Positions 14,529 through 22,634 of a DNA stretch of 28,910 nt are shown piece by piece (the stretch's first letter is position 1; each line of letters starts with the position of its first letter). This DNA comes from an uncultured Oscillibacter sp. (GTDB lineage Bacteria > Bacillota > Clostridia > Oscillospirales > Oscillospiraceae). The notes under the pieces were generated by a model. The model had not been told where the DNA came from, did no database searches, and saw only the letters and a list, made by a program, of their open reading frames with translations. A program made the translations under genes and the position numbers. The DNA lies in NCBI GenBank assembly GCA_910585165.1, contig CAJUBX010000019.1, positions 1 to 28,910 on the forward strand, written 5' to 3'.

Positions 14529-14567
14529 ATTTGTACTATATTGTTTCATATTTACTAAAATTTGTTC
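14529..14567 (+). promoter_or_regulatory. Paired AraR operator candidates of the arabinose operon
   Basis: ATTTGTAC at 14529-14536 equals the half-site of the published Bacillus subtilis AraR operator (ATTTGTACGTACAAAT). ATTTGTTC at 14560-14567 is one base off. Each is part of a longer direct repeat, AAAATTTGTWCTAT, spaced 31 bases (about three helical turns), just upstream of the operon promoter. Neither has a perfect palindromic second half, and an inverted ACAAA lies at about 14579-14583. Confidence 0.6.
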
Positions 14568-14608
14568 TATTTATTCATACAAAAATAGATAGAATTGCTA
14601 AAAATGTA

Positions 14609-14637
14609 TTGACTTCAAGGGGAGAATCGTTTTTAAT
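14609..14637 (+). promoter_or_regulatory. Promoter of the arabinose operon
   Basis: TTGACT, 17-base spacer, TTTAAT, about 70 bases before the first gene. A small CCGGA/TCCGG hairpin (14651-14666) lies in the leader. The AraR-like sites sit 40-80 bases upstream. Confidence 0.75.
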
Positions 14638-14706
14638 GCAGCTATGGATACCGGATGTTCTTCCGGCGGCAAATCCAAAATCTGAAAGCAAAGTGAGGAA
14701 TTGATC

Positions 14707-15747
14707 ATGAAGAAAGCGTTTTGTCTCCTGCTGACCCTTTGCATGGTCTTGGCCCTGGCTGCCTGCGGCGGCAAGACCGGCGGCGATACCGCTCCCGCCG
14801 ACAGCGGAAGCTCCGCCCCTGCGGACAGCGGCTCTGACGCCCAGCAGCCCGCTGATACTGCCGGAGAGCTGATTTCCGTCGGCATCATCAACAACGACCC
14901 CAATGAGTCCGGCTACCGTACCGCCAATGACGCGGCTATGCGTGCAATGTTTAATGAAGAAAACGGCTATAAAGCCACATTCTACAACAACAACGACGCC
15001 GCCCAGCAAATTGCCACCGCCCAGCAGATGATCCAGGATGAGGTGGACTTCCTCCTCCTCTCTCCCGCCTCCACTACCGGCTGGGATACCGTCCTTCAGG
15101 ACGCCCAGGCCGCCGGCACCCAGATCATCCTCTTTGACCGTATGCTGGAGGCTGACGAGAGCATGTATGTGGCCGCCGTCGTCTCCGACATGCCCGCCGA
15201 GGGCAAGACCGCCGTGGACTGGCTGGCCGCCCAGGGCCTGAACGAGTACAACATCATCCACATCCAGGGCCACATGGGCTCCGACGCCCAGCTGGGCCGC
15301 ACCGGCGCTCTGGACGAGAAGGTCGCCGCCGAGGGCAGCTGGAACTATGTGACCCAGCAGACCGCCGACTGGGACGAGGCCACCGCCCGCACCATCACCC
15401 AGTCCGTCATCGACTCCGGCAAGCCCTTCAACGTGATTTACGCGGAAAACAACGGCATGGCCCGGGGCGCTGTGGCTGCTCTGGACGCCGCTGGCATCAC
15501 CCATGGCAAGGACGGGGATGTAATCGTCATGGGCTTCGACAGCGACACCTGGGCCATGGAAGCGGTCCTGGAAGGCAGCTGGAACTACATGGGCCTGTGC
15601 AACCCCCTCCAGGCCGAGACCGTTGACGGCATCATCAAGGACCTGGTAGCCGGAAAGGCTCCCTCCCAGAAGATCATCTATACTCCCGAGCAGGGCTTCG
15701 ACGCGGCCACCATTACCCAGGCCGACGTGGACACCTACGGCACCTGA
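14707..15747 (+). CDS. Sugar-binding lipoprotein of the arabinose-locus ABC importer (YtfQ/furanose-type)
   Basis: A 346-aa extracellular substrate-binding lipoprotein. The signal peptide ends in lipobox LAAC with the acylated cysteine at position 20, followed by a Gly/Ser/Ala/Asp-rich tether (about 21-52). The mature part is a two-lobe periplasmic-binding domain of the LacI-like sugar class (SVGIINNDPNESGYRTAND, then YKATFYNNNDAAQQIATAQQ; FLLLSPAST; AEGKTAVDWLAAQG; IYAENNGMARGA; VIVMGFDSD). The motif run resembles YtfQ, the galactofuranose-binding protein of E. coli. In this operon with araA and araD, L-arabinose (perhaps its furanose form or short arabino-oligomers) is the likely ligand, by inference. 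A frame-internal TTG at 14701 is not used because GAGG is spaced for the ATG at 14707. Confidence 0.9.
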   Translation: MKKAFCLLLTLCMVLALAACGGKTGGDTAPADSGSSAPADSGSDAQQPADTAGELISVGIINNDPNESGYRTANDAAMRAMFNEENGYKATFYNNNDAAQQIATAQQMIQDEVDFLLLSPASTTGWDTVLQDAQAAGTQIILFDRMLEADESMYVAAVVSDMPAEGKTAVDWLAAQGLNEYNIIHIQGHMGSDAQLGRTGALDEKVAAEGSWNYVTQQTADWDEATARTITQSVIDSGKPFNVIYAENNGMARGAVAALDAAGITHGKDGDVIVMGFDSDTWAMEAVLEGSWNYMGLCNPLQAETVDGIIKDLVAGKAPSQKIIYTPEQGFDAATITQADVDTYGT

Positions 15748-15781
15748 TTCAGGGTCTGAATTCCATACATCACGTGACCGG

Positions 15782-15813
15782 CACGCGGCGCGGCATGTCA
15801 GCCGCGCCGCGTG
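15782..15813 (+). repeat. Stable intercistronic hairpin after the binding-protein gene
   Basis: A 13-bp perfect GC stem (CACGCGGCGCGGC and complement) with loop ATGTCA, followed by TTGTC rather than a T run. It is poorly suited as a full terminator. In ABC operons such hairpins commonly protect the upstream mRNA, giving more binding protein than membrane parts. Confidence 0.75.
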
Positions 15814-15855
15814 TTGTCTATGGGCCTATAAAATGAAGAATGGAGGCGAATCCCT

Positions 15856-17373
15856 ATGCAGGAAAGCGCGGTATTGGAAATGCGCGGCATCTGCAAGTAT
15901 TTCCCGGGCGTTCGTGCCCTCCAGGATGTGGATTTTACCCTGCGCGAGGGGGAAATCCACGCTCTGATGGGGGAAAACGGAGCGGGAAAATCCACGCTTA
16001 TCAAGGTGCTGACCGGCGTGTATCCCAAGGATGGGGGCGAGGTTCACATCAAGGGGATCGACGGCGCCGCCGTGATCCGCTCCCCTCAGGACGCTCAAAA
16101 CGCGGGCATCAGCACGGTATACCAGGAAATTACCCTGTGCCCCAACCTGAGCGTGGCGGAGAACATGTACATTGGCCGCACAAAGGGGGCTGTGACCAAC
16201 TGGAAGAAGATGAACCGGGGAGCGGGTAAGATTCTTAGCGACCTGGGCATTCCCGCCAGCCCCACCCAGCAGCTGGGCACTTGTTCCATTGCGGTGCAGC
16301 AGATGGTGGCCATCGCCCGGGCAGTGGATATGGAGTGCAAGGTGCTGATTCTGGACGAACCCACCTCCTCCCTGGACGAGCAGGAGGTACAGAAGCTGTT
16401 CGGCCTTATGCGGGACCTGAAGGCCAAGGGCGTGGGCATCATCTTTGTCACCCACTTCCTGGAACAGGTCTATGAGGTCTGCGACCGGATTACCGTTCTC
16501 CGGGACGGAACCCTGGTGGGCGAGTATGTCATCGAGGACCTGCCCCGGGTCCAGCTGGTATCCAAGATGCTGGGCAAGGAGCTGGATGACATGGCCGACA
16601 TCAAGGGCGAGTCCGGCGGCGCGGCCACAGATCAGGAGGGGAACCCGGTGCTGGAGGCCCAGGGCCTTTGCAGCAGCGCAGGCATCAAGCCCTTCGATTT
16701 CTCCATCCGCGAAGGGGAGGTCAACGGCTTTACGGGGCTTCTGGGATCGGGGCGCAGCGAGTGCGTCCGGGCCATCTTCGGTGCGGATCACGTCACCGGG
16801 GGCCATGTGAAAATGGACGGCAGGGATGTGAAAATCCGCAAGCCCCTGGACGCCATGAAACAGGGCATCGGCTACCTTCCCGAGGACCGGAAAGGGGACG
16901 GCATTGTGGGAGACCTCTCCGTCCGGGAGAATATCATCCTGGCCTATCAGGTGATGCGGGGCTTTTTCCACCCCGTCAGCCGGGCGAAGGCGGAGGTCTT
17001 TGCCGACAACTACATCAAGCTGCTGGAGATCAAAACCGCCTCGGCGGACACGCCTATCAAGTCCCTCTCCGGCGGCAACCAGCAAAAGTGCATTCTGGCC
17101 CGGTGGCTTCTCACGGATCCCAAGTACCTGATCCTGGACGAACCGACCCGCGGCATCGACATCGGCACCAAAATCGAGATTCAAAAGCTGGTACTGGGCC
17201 TTGCGGAGAAGGGCAAGAGCATCACCTTCATCTCCTCGGAGATCGACGAGATGCTGCGCACCTGCTCCCGCCTGATTGTCATGCGGGACCGCAAGGCGGT
17301 GGGAGAGCTCACCGGGGAGGACCTGACCCAGACCAAGATCATGGCTACCATTGCAGGAGGTGACGAAGCATGA
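15856..17373 (+). CDS. Double-domain sugar ABC ATPase (YtfR/AraG/MglA-like)
   Basis: A 505-aa cytoplasmic ATPase with two ABC domains in tandem, the architecture of monosaccharide importers. Domain 1 has Walker A GENGAGKST at 39-47 and Walker B VLILDEPTSSLD at about 162-173; its signature reads CSIAVQQMVAIARAV instead of LSGGQ-type. Domain 2 has the altered Walker A GLLGSGRSE usual for this family, signature LSGGNQQKCILARWL, and Walker B YLILDEPTRGID. Catalysis is therefore probably asymmetric. GGAGG lies 9 bases before the ATG. Its stop overlaps the permease start (ATGA). Confidence 0.95.
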   Translation: MQESAVLEMRGICKYFPGVRALQDVDFTLREGEIHALMGENGAGKSTLIKVLTGVYPKDGGEVHIKGIDGAAVIRSPQDAQNAGISTVYQEITLCPNLSVAENMYIGRTKGAVTNWKKMNRGAGKILSDLGIPASPTQQLGTCSIAVQQMVAIARAVDMECKVLILDEPTSSLDEQEVQKLFGLMRDLKAKGVGIIFVTHFLEQVYEVCDRITVLRDGTLVGEYVIEDLPRVQLVSKMLGKELDDMADIKGESGGAATDQEGNPVLEAQGLCSSAGIKPFDFSIREGEVNGFTGLLGSGRSECVRAIFGADHVTGGHVKMDGRDVKIRKPLDAMKQGIGYLPEDRKGDGIVGDLSVRENIILAYQVMRGFFHPVSRAKAEVFADNYIKLLEIKTASADTPIKSLSGGNQQKCILARWLLTDPKYLILDEPTRGIDIGTKIEIQKLVLGLAEKGKSITFISSEIDEMLRTCSRLIVMRDRKAVGELTGEDLTQTKIMATIAGGDEA

Positions 17374-18485
17374 CGACCCCCGTGAAAGACCCGGAGACGA
17401 AAGTAAAGCGGCCTGACGAGCCGTTGTTCAAGCGTCTTGTCCGCCAGCAGCTCTTTATCCCCGTCGCGGCGCTGGCCCTGCTGGTGATTTTCAACCTGAT
17501 TGCCGATCCGTCCTTCTTCGCGGTCAGCATCAAAGAGAACAGCCTGGGAAACCCGGTGCTCAGCGGCAACATCATCTCCGTGCTGGACAACGCCTCGGAG
17601 CTGGTGATCCTGGCCATCGGCATGACCCTGGTGACCGCCTCCTCCGGCGGACAGGATATTTCGGTGGGCGCTACCATGGCCATCGCCGGAAGCGTGATTC
17701 TGCGGATGGTCTGCGGCGGTCAGGTGACTGCCGACGTTATGCAGATGAATCTGCTCCTGGCCGTCCTGATTGGCATCGCGGCGACCATGTGCTTCGGAGC
17801 GTTTAACGGCGCGCTGGTGGCCTACTTCAACATCCAGCCCATGGTGGCCACGCTTATTATGTATACCGCAGGCCGCTCCATTGCCGCCTGGATCAACAAC
17901 AACCAGCTGCCCATCATCAACGACCTTACCTTCAAGTACGCGGGCACCTTCCTTCCCGGCATTCCTGTGCCCACCCCCATTTTCATCACCGCCCTGGTGA
18001 TTCTGCTGTTCTGGCTGGTGCTGAAATTCACTACCCTGGGAATTTACACCCAATCGGTGGGCATCAACGCCAATTCCTCCCGGCTCAACGGCCTGGACCC
18101 CAAGTTCATCAAGCTTCTCACCTATGTGATCCTGGGCGTGTGCGTGGCGCTGGCCGGATTTATCCGGGTCAGCCGCAGCGGCTCCATCAACTACTCCCGT
18201 ATTGCGGAGAACATCGAGATGGACGCCATTTTGGCGGTGGCTTTGGGCGGCAACGCCCTCTCCGGCGGCAAATTCAACATCTACGGTTCCATCCTGGGCG
18301 CGTATGTCATCCAGTTCCTGACTACCACGCTTTACAAGTATGAAGTGCCCTCCACGGCCCTGCCCGCGTATAAGGCGGTGGTGGTCATCCTTCTGGTGGT
18401 GCTCAGCGCTCCGGTGGTGCGGAGCAAGATGGCCGGCCTGCGGCTCCAGTCCAAAGCGGACAAAATGACAAAGGAGGCGAAGTGA
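17370..18485 (+). CDS. Sugar ABC permease, first subunit (YtfT-like)
   Basis: A 371-aa polytopic membrane protein of the branched-chain/monosaccharide permease family, with about eight to ten hydrophobic segments after a charged cytoplasmic N-terminus of about 29 residues. The motif ASSGGQDISVGATMAIAG (about 90-107) is the family's conserved substrate-path segment, and GINANSSRLNG is the coupling region contacting the ATPase. The stop of the ATPase gene overlaps its start by 4 bases. A second, different permease follows, so the channel is probably a heterodimer as in E. coli YtfT/YjfF. Confidence 0.92.
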   Translation: MTTPVKDPETKVKRPDEPLFKRLVRQQLFIPVAALALLVIFNLIADPSFFAVSIKENSLGNPVLSGNIISVLDNASELVILAIGMTLVTASSGGQDISVGATMAIAGSVILRMVCGGQVTADVMQMNLLLAVLIGIAATMCFGAFNGALVAYFNIQPMVATLIMYTAGRSIAAWINNNQLPIINDLTFKYAGTFLPGIPVPTPIFITALVILLFWLVLKFTTLGIYTQSVGINANSSRLNGLDPKFIKLLTYVILGVCVALAGFIRVSRSGSINYSRIAENIEMDAILAVALGGNALSGGKFNIYGSILGAYVIQFLTTTLYKYEVPSTALPAYKAVVVILLVVLSAPVVRSKMAGLRLQSKADKMTKEAK

Positions 18486-18486
18486 T

Positions 18487-19533
18487 ATGACAACCACTGC
18501 AAGCAAGGCGCCCCGCCTCAAAGCCCACCGGGACGTGTCGGACACCAATCTGCTGCTCATCATCACGGTTGTGGTGTTCTTTGCCCTGTACCTGTCTGCC
18601 GTCGTTTTCCTGGGAGGCGGCTTCACCAAACCTCAGAATTTCCTCAACATCTTGAATAACAACGCCTCGCTTATTGTCTTAGCCTGCGGCATGAGCATCG
18701 TCATGATTACCGGGGGAATCGACATCAGCGTGGGAGCGGTCACCAGCCTGGTGTGCATGGCCGGGGCGGTGAATTTGGAACAGCAGGGCGGCAATATGCT
18801 GACCGTTATTCTGATTGGCCTGGGCATCGGCCTGGCCTTCGGCCTGGTCCAGGGATATCTGGTGGCCTATCTGGAAATTCAGCCGTTTATTGTGTCCCTG
18901 GCCGGCATGTTCTTTGCCAAGGGCATGACCACGATCGTAAGCAAGGAGCCTGTGCGGGTGACGCACGAGGGCTTTCTGGCGGTGAAGGAGGCCCGTATCA
19001 TCGTTCCCGGCCTGGGCGCCAACAACAAGCTGGGGCAGTATATCCCCGCTTATGTGGAGACGGGCGTCGTCATCGCCCTGCTGGCCGTGGTGCTTCTTTT
19101 CTGCGTTCTGCGCTGGACGAAGCTGGGCCGCAGCTTTTATGCCGTGGGAGGAAACAATCAGAGCGCCAATATGCTGGGCATTAACGTGCACCGCACCAAA
19201 TTTCTTGCCCATGTGCTGTGCAGCCTTCTGGCGGGCCTGGGCGGCATCCTTTACTTCCTGCACGTGGGGAGCGGAGACGTTGCCAATGGCGCGGGAGACG
19301 AAATGAACGCCATTGCCTCCTCGATCATAGGCGGCACCCTGCTCACCGGAGGCGTGGGCAACGTGGCGGGCACCTTCTTCGGTGTGCTGAGCCTGAACAC
19401 CATCAAGCGGATCGTCTCCTCCCTGGGCTTTGACGAAGCCTGGTGGTCCAACATCACCGTGGCGGCCATGCTGTGCCTGTTCCTGGTGATTCAAAGCATT
19501 GTGCTGCTGCGGAAGAACACCAGTAAGCAGTGA
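18487..19533 (+). CDS. Sugar ABC permease, second subunit (YjfF-like)
   Basis: A 348-aa polytopic membrane protein homologous to the preceding permease but clearly distinct. It carries MITGGIDISVGAVTSLV (about 74-90), the ATPase-contact loop GGNNQSANMLGINVHRTK (about 222-239) and the late GTLLTGGVGNVAGTFFG segment, all YjfF hallmarks. It starts one base after the preceding stop. Together with the other permease, the ATPase and the lipoprotein it completes a four-gene importer of the YtfQRT-YjfF type. Confidence 0.92.
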   Translation: MTTTASKAPRLKAHRDVSDTNLLLIITVVVFFALYLSAVVFLGGGFTKPQNFLNILNNNASLIVLACGMSIVMITGGIDISVGAVTSLVCMAGAVNLEQQGGNMLTVILIGLGIGLAFGLVQGYLVAYLEIQPFIVSLAGMFFAKGMTTIVSKEPVRVTHEGFLAVKEARIIVPGLGANNKLGQYIPAYVETGVVIALLAVVLLFCVLRWTKLGRSFYAVGGNNQSANMLGINVHRTKFLAHVLCSLLAGLGGILYFLHVGSGDVANGAGDEMNAIASSIIGGTLLTGGVGNVAGTFFGVLSLNTIKRIVSSLGFDEAWWSNITVAAMLCLFLVIQSIVLLRKNTSKQ

Positions 19534-19545
19534 GGAGGAGGGAAG

Positions 19546-21072
19546 ATGAAGACTTGTTTAGGCATTGAGCTGGGCTCCACCCGCATCAAGGCCGTGACCG
19601 TAGGCGGCGGTTTTCAGCCCGTGTCCTCCGGAGATTACACCTGGGCCTCCCGCTATGAAAACGGCGTTTGGACCTATCCGCTGGAGGAGGTCTGGACCGG
19701 ACTGAAGGAGGCCCTTTCCAAGGTGGAGGGCCGGGAGCACGTGGCGGCCATGGGCGTTTCCGCCATGATGCACGGGTATCTGGCCTTTGATAAGGGCTGG
19801 AAACTGCTGACCCCCTTCCGCACCTGGCAGAACACGATTACCGGCCAGGCGGCGGCGGAGCTGACGGAGCTCTTCGGCTTCAACATTCCCCAGCGCTGGA
19901 GCATCGCCCACCTCTATCAGGCGGTGCTGAACGGCGAAGAGCATGTTTCCCGGATTGCCCATATCACAACCCTGGCGGGTTATGTTCACTACATGCTCAC
20001 CGGAGTCAACGCCGTGGGCGTGGGGGAGGCCTCCGGCATGTTCCCCATCGACAGCGCCGCCCTGGACTACGACGCGGCCATGCTGGAGAAATTTAACGCG
20101 CTGTCCAAGGTGAAGGACCTTCCCTGGAAGCTCCGGGACCTGCTTCCCAAGGTCTTGACGGCCGGAGAACCTGCCGGATCCCTTACGGAGTCCGGCGCGG
20201 CGGCGCTGGATGGACTGCTTTCCCCCGGGATTCCTTTTGCGCCCCCCGAGGGAGACGCGGGCACCGGCATGACCGCCACTAACGCCGTGGCCCCCCGGAC
20301 GGGAAACGTCTCCGCCGGGACCTCCATCTTCTCCATGGTAGTGCTGGAAAAGCCCTTGCAGAAGGTCTATGAGGAGATCGACCTGGTGACCACCCCCGCC
20401 GGGGCCCCTGTCGCCATGGTCCACTGCAACAACTGCACGGGCGACACCAACGCCTGGGTAAATATTCTGGGGGAGACGGCCCGCCTGTTCGGCGCAAATC
20501 CCGCCCCCGGCGAGCTTTATACCCGGCTCTATGAAAAAAGCCTGGAAGGGGATGCGGACTGCGGCGGCGTGCTGGCGTGCAACTATCTGGCCGGGGAGGG
20601 CGTTACCCACATGGACGCGGGCCGTCCCCTGATTGTCCGCACTCCGGAGACGAACTTTACGCTGGCGAATTTTTTCAAGGCGCAGCTCTACGCTACAATG
20701 TCCACACTGAAAATCGGTATGGACATCCTGGCAGAGGAGGGGGTGGCCATTGATTCCCTGACAGGTCACGGCGGGCTCTTTAAAACCCCGGTGGTGGGGC
20801 AGAGCTATCTGGCCGCCGCCTGCGGCGCTCCCGTCACCTGCATGGAAACCGCCGGAGAGGGCGGCCCCTACGGCATGGCCCTGCTTGCCGCATACATGCT
20901 GCAAAGAGCGGAAGGGGAGCGGCTGGAGGACTTTCTGAGCCGCCGGGTGTTTGCCGGAACTGCCGGAACCACCGTTCAGCCGGACGCCGTCCTGGCCGAG
21001 GGCTTCAATACATACATCCAGCGGTACAAGGCTCTGCTTGCAGTGGAGCGGGCCGCTGTGGAACATCTGTAA
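19546..21072 (+). CDS. FGGY-family sugar kinase, probable L-ribulokinase (not classical AraB)
   Basis: A 508-aa cytoplasmic kinase expected to phosphorylate L-ribulose to L-ribulose 5-phosphate, the step between AraA and AraD. The N-terminal actin-like domain opens with GIELGSTRIKAV (6-17). The ATP-binding half shows GNVSAGTSIFSMVV, the LTGHGGLFKTPVVGQ segment and EGGPYGMALLAAY. It is shorter than classical AraB (about 560 aa) and looks closer to xylulokinase-like FGGY proteins. An alternative clostridial ribulokinase of that kind, AraK, has been described. Position between the importer and araA supports the substrate; sequence alone does not prove it. AGGAGGAGG precedes the ATG. Confidence 0.85.
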   Translation: MKTCLGIELGSTRIKAVTVGGGFQPVSSGDYTWASRYENGVWTYPLEEVWTGLKEALSKVEGREHVAAMGVSAMMHGYLAFDKGWKLLTPFRTWQNTITGQAAAELTELFGFNIPQRWSIAHLYQAVLNGEEHVSRIAHITTLAGYVHYMLTGVNAVGVGEASGMFPIDSAALDYDAAMLEKFNALSKVKDLPWKLRDLLPKVLTAGEPAGSLTESGAAALDGLLSPGIPFAPPEGDAGTGMTATNAVAPRTGNVSAGTSIFSMVVLEKPLQKVYEEIDLVTTPAGAPVAMVHCNNCTGDTNAWVNILGETARLFGANPAPGELYTRLYEKSLEGDADCGGVLACNYLAGEGVTHMDAGRPLIVRTPETNFTLANFFKAQLYATMSTLKIGMDILAEEGVAIDSLTGHGGLFKTPVVGQSYLAAACGAPVTCMETAGEGGPYGMALLAAYMLQRAEGERLEDFLSRRVFAGTAGTTVQPDAVLAEGFNTYIQRYKALLAVERAAVEHL

Positions 21073-21084
21073 GGAGGAAATTCC

Positions 21085-22548
21085 ATGAAACAGTATCAGT
21101 TCTGGTTTGTTGTGGGCAGCCAATTCCTTTACGGCCCCGAGGTGTTGGACACCGTCGCCGCCCGGGCCGCCGAAATGGCGGAGAAGCTCAGCGCCGTCCT
21201 GCCCTATCCTCTGGTTTACAAGGTCACCGCCAAGACCAACCGGGAAATCGCCCAGGTCTGCAAAGAGGCCAACTACGACGATTCCTGCGCCGGAATCATC
21301 ACCTGGTGCCACACCTTCAGCCCCAGCAAAATGTGGATCAACGGTCTTCAGGACCTCCAGAAGCCCTGGTGCCATTTTGCCACCCAGTACAACCGGGAGA
21401 TTCCCAACGAGGAAATTGACATGGACTTCATGAACCTGAACCAGGCCGCCCATGGCGACCGGGAACACGGCTTCATCGGGGCCCGCCTGAGAAAGCCCCG
21501 GAAGGTCATTGCCGGATTCTGGCAGGACGGGGAGGTCCAGGCCCGCATCGGCAGGTGGATGAAAGCCGCTGTGGGCGCGGCGGTTTCCAAGTCCATGAAG
21601 GTCATGCGCTTTGGCGACAACATGCGGGAAGTGGCCGTCACCGAGGGCGACAAGGTGGAAGTCCAGGCCAAGCTGGGCTGGCAGGTGAACACCTGGGCCG
21701 TGGGCGACCTGGTAAAGGTGATGAACGAGGTTGCCGAAGCGGAGATTGACGCGCTGATGGAGACCTACCGGGAAAGCTATGACTTCGCCACGGAGGATAT
21801 GGAAACGGTCCGCTACCAGGCCCGGGAAGAAATCGCCATGAAGAAGATGCTGGACGCGGAAGGGTGCCTTGCCTTCTCCAATACCTTCCAGGACCTGTGG
21901 GGCATGAAGCAGCTTCCCGGCCTTGCCTCCCAGCATCTGATGGCCCAGGGCTACGGCTATGGCGGCGAGGGAGACTGGAAGGTCTCCGCCATGACCGCCA
22001 TCCTGAAGGCCATGGGCGAGGGCGGAAACGGGGCCTCCGCGTTTATGGAGGACTATACATATCATCTGGTGAAGGGCCAGGAGTACAGCCTGGGCGCCCA
22101 TATGCTGGAGGTCTGCCCTTCGGTGGCGGCGGACCGGCCCAGGATTGAGGTGCACCCCCTGGGCATCGGGGGCCGGGAGGACCCCGCCCGGCTGGTTTTC
22201 GAGGGCAAAGAGGGCGACGCCATTGTGGTCAGCCTGATTGACATGGGAGGACGGCTCCGCCTTATCTGCCAGGATATCCACTGCGTGAAGCCCATTCTGC
22301 CCATGCCCAACCTGCCTGTGGCCCGGGTCATGTGGCAGGCGGAGCCCAGCCTGACCACCGGGGTGGAGTGCTGGATCACCGCCGGAGGAGCCCACCACAC
22401 CGTCTTGAGCTACGACGTGACGGCGGAGCAGATGAAGGACTGGGCCAATATGATGGACATCGAGTTTGTCCATATCACGAAAGATACCACCGTGGAGAGC
22501 CTGGAACACGATCTGTTCCTCTCGGACCTGGCCTGGAAATTGAAATAA
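21085..22548 (+). CDS. araA: L-arabinose isomerase
   Basis: A 487-aa manganese-dependent enzyme converting L-arabinose to L-ribulose. Family hallmarks are present: FVVGSQFLYG near the N-terminus, HTFSPSKMWI at 76-85, and the active-site glutamates and histidines. Against E. coli AraA with a constant offset of 11, Glu306, Glu333 and His350 correspond to Glu295 (GEGDWK), Glu322 (FMEDYTYHL) and His339 (GAHML), and His450 to the GAHHT pair at 437-438. Length is normal. AAGGAGG precedes the start. It is the fifth enzyme/transport step in the operon, 12 bases after the kinase. Confidence 0.98.
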   Translation: MKQYQFWFVVGSQFLYGPEVLDTVAARAAEMAEKLSAVLPYPLVYKVTAKTNREIAQVCKEANYDDSCAGIITWCHTFSPSKMWINGLQDLQKPWCHFATQYNREIPNEEIDMDFMNLNQAAHGDREHGFIGARLRKPRKVIAGFWQDGEVQARIGRWMKAAVGAAVSKSMKVMRFGDNMREVAVTEGDKVEVQAKLGWQVNTWAVGDLVKVMNEVAEAEIDALMETYRESYDFATEDMETVRYQAREEIAMKKMLDAEGCLAFSNTFQDLWGMKQLPGLASQHLMAQGYGYGGEGDWKVSAMTAILKAMGEGGNGASAFMEDYTYHLVKGQEYSLGAHMLEVCPSVAADRPRIEVHPLGIGGREDPARLVFEGKEGDAIVVSLIDMGGRLRLICQDIHCVKPILPMPNLPVARVMWQAEPSLTTGVECWITAGGAHHTVLSYDVTAEQMKDWANMMDIEFVHITKDTTVESLEHDLFLSDLAWKLK

Positions 22549-22634
22549 GGACTTTATCGCGCTATGGGGCTGGTTCCGTACAGAAGACTCTGCGGCGGCA
22601 ACCGGCCCCGGCGCATGGATGAAGGAGATTACCT

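Noticed and set aside
19558..22509. A 983-codon open frame on the minus strand across the kinase and araA genes
   Set aside because: It is antisense to two well-identified genes, has repetitive His/Gly/Leu composition typical of GC-rich shadow frames, and no ribosome site or family match.
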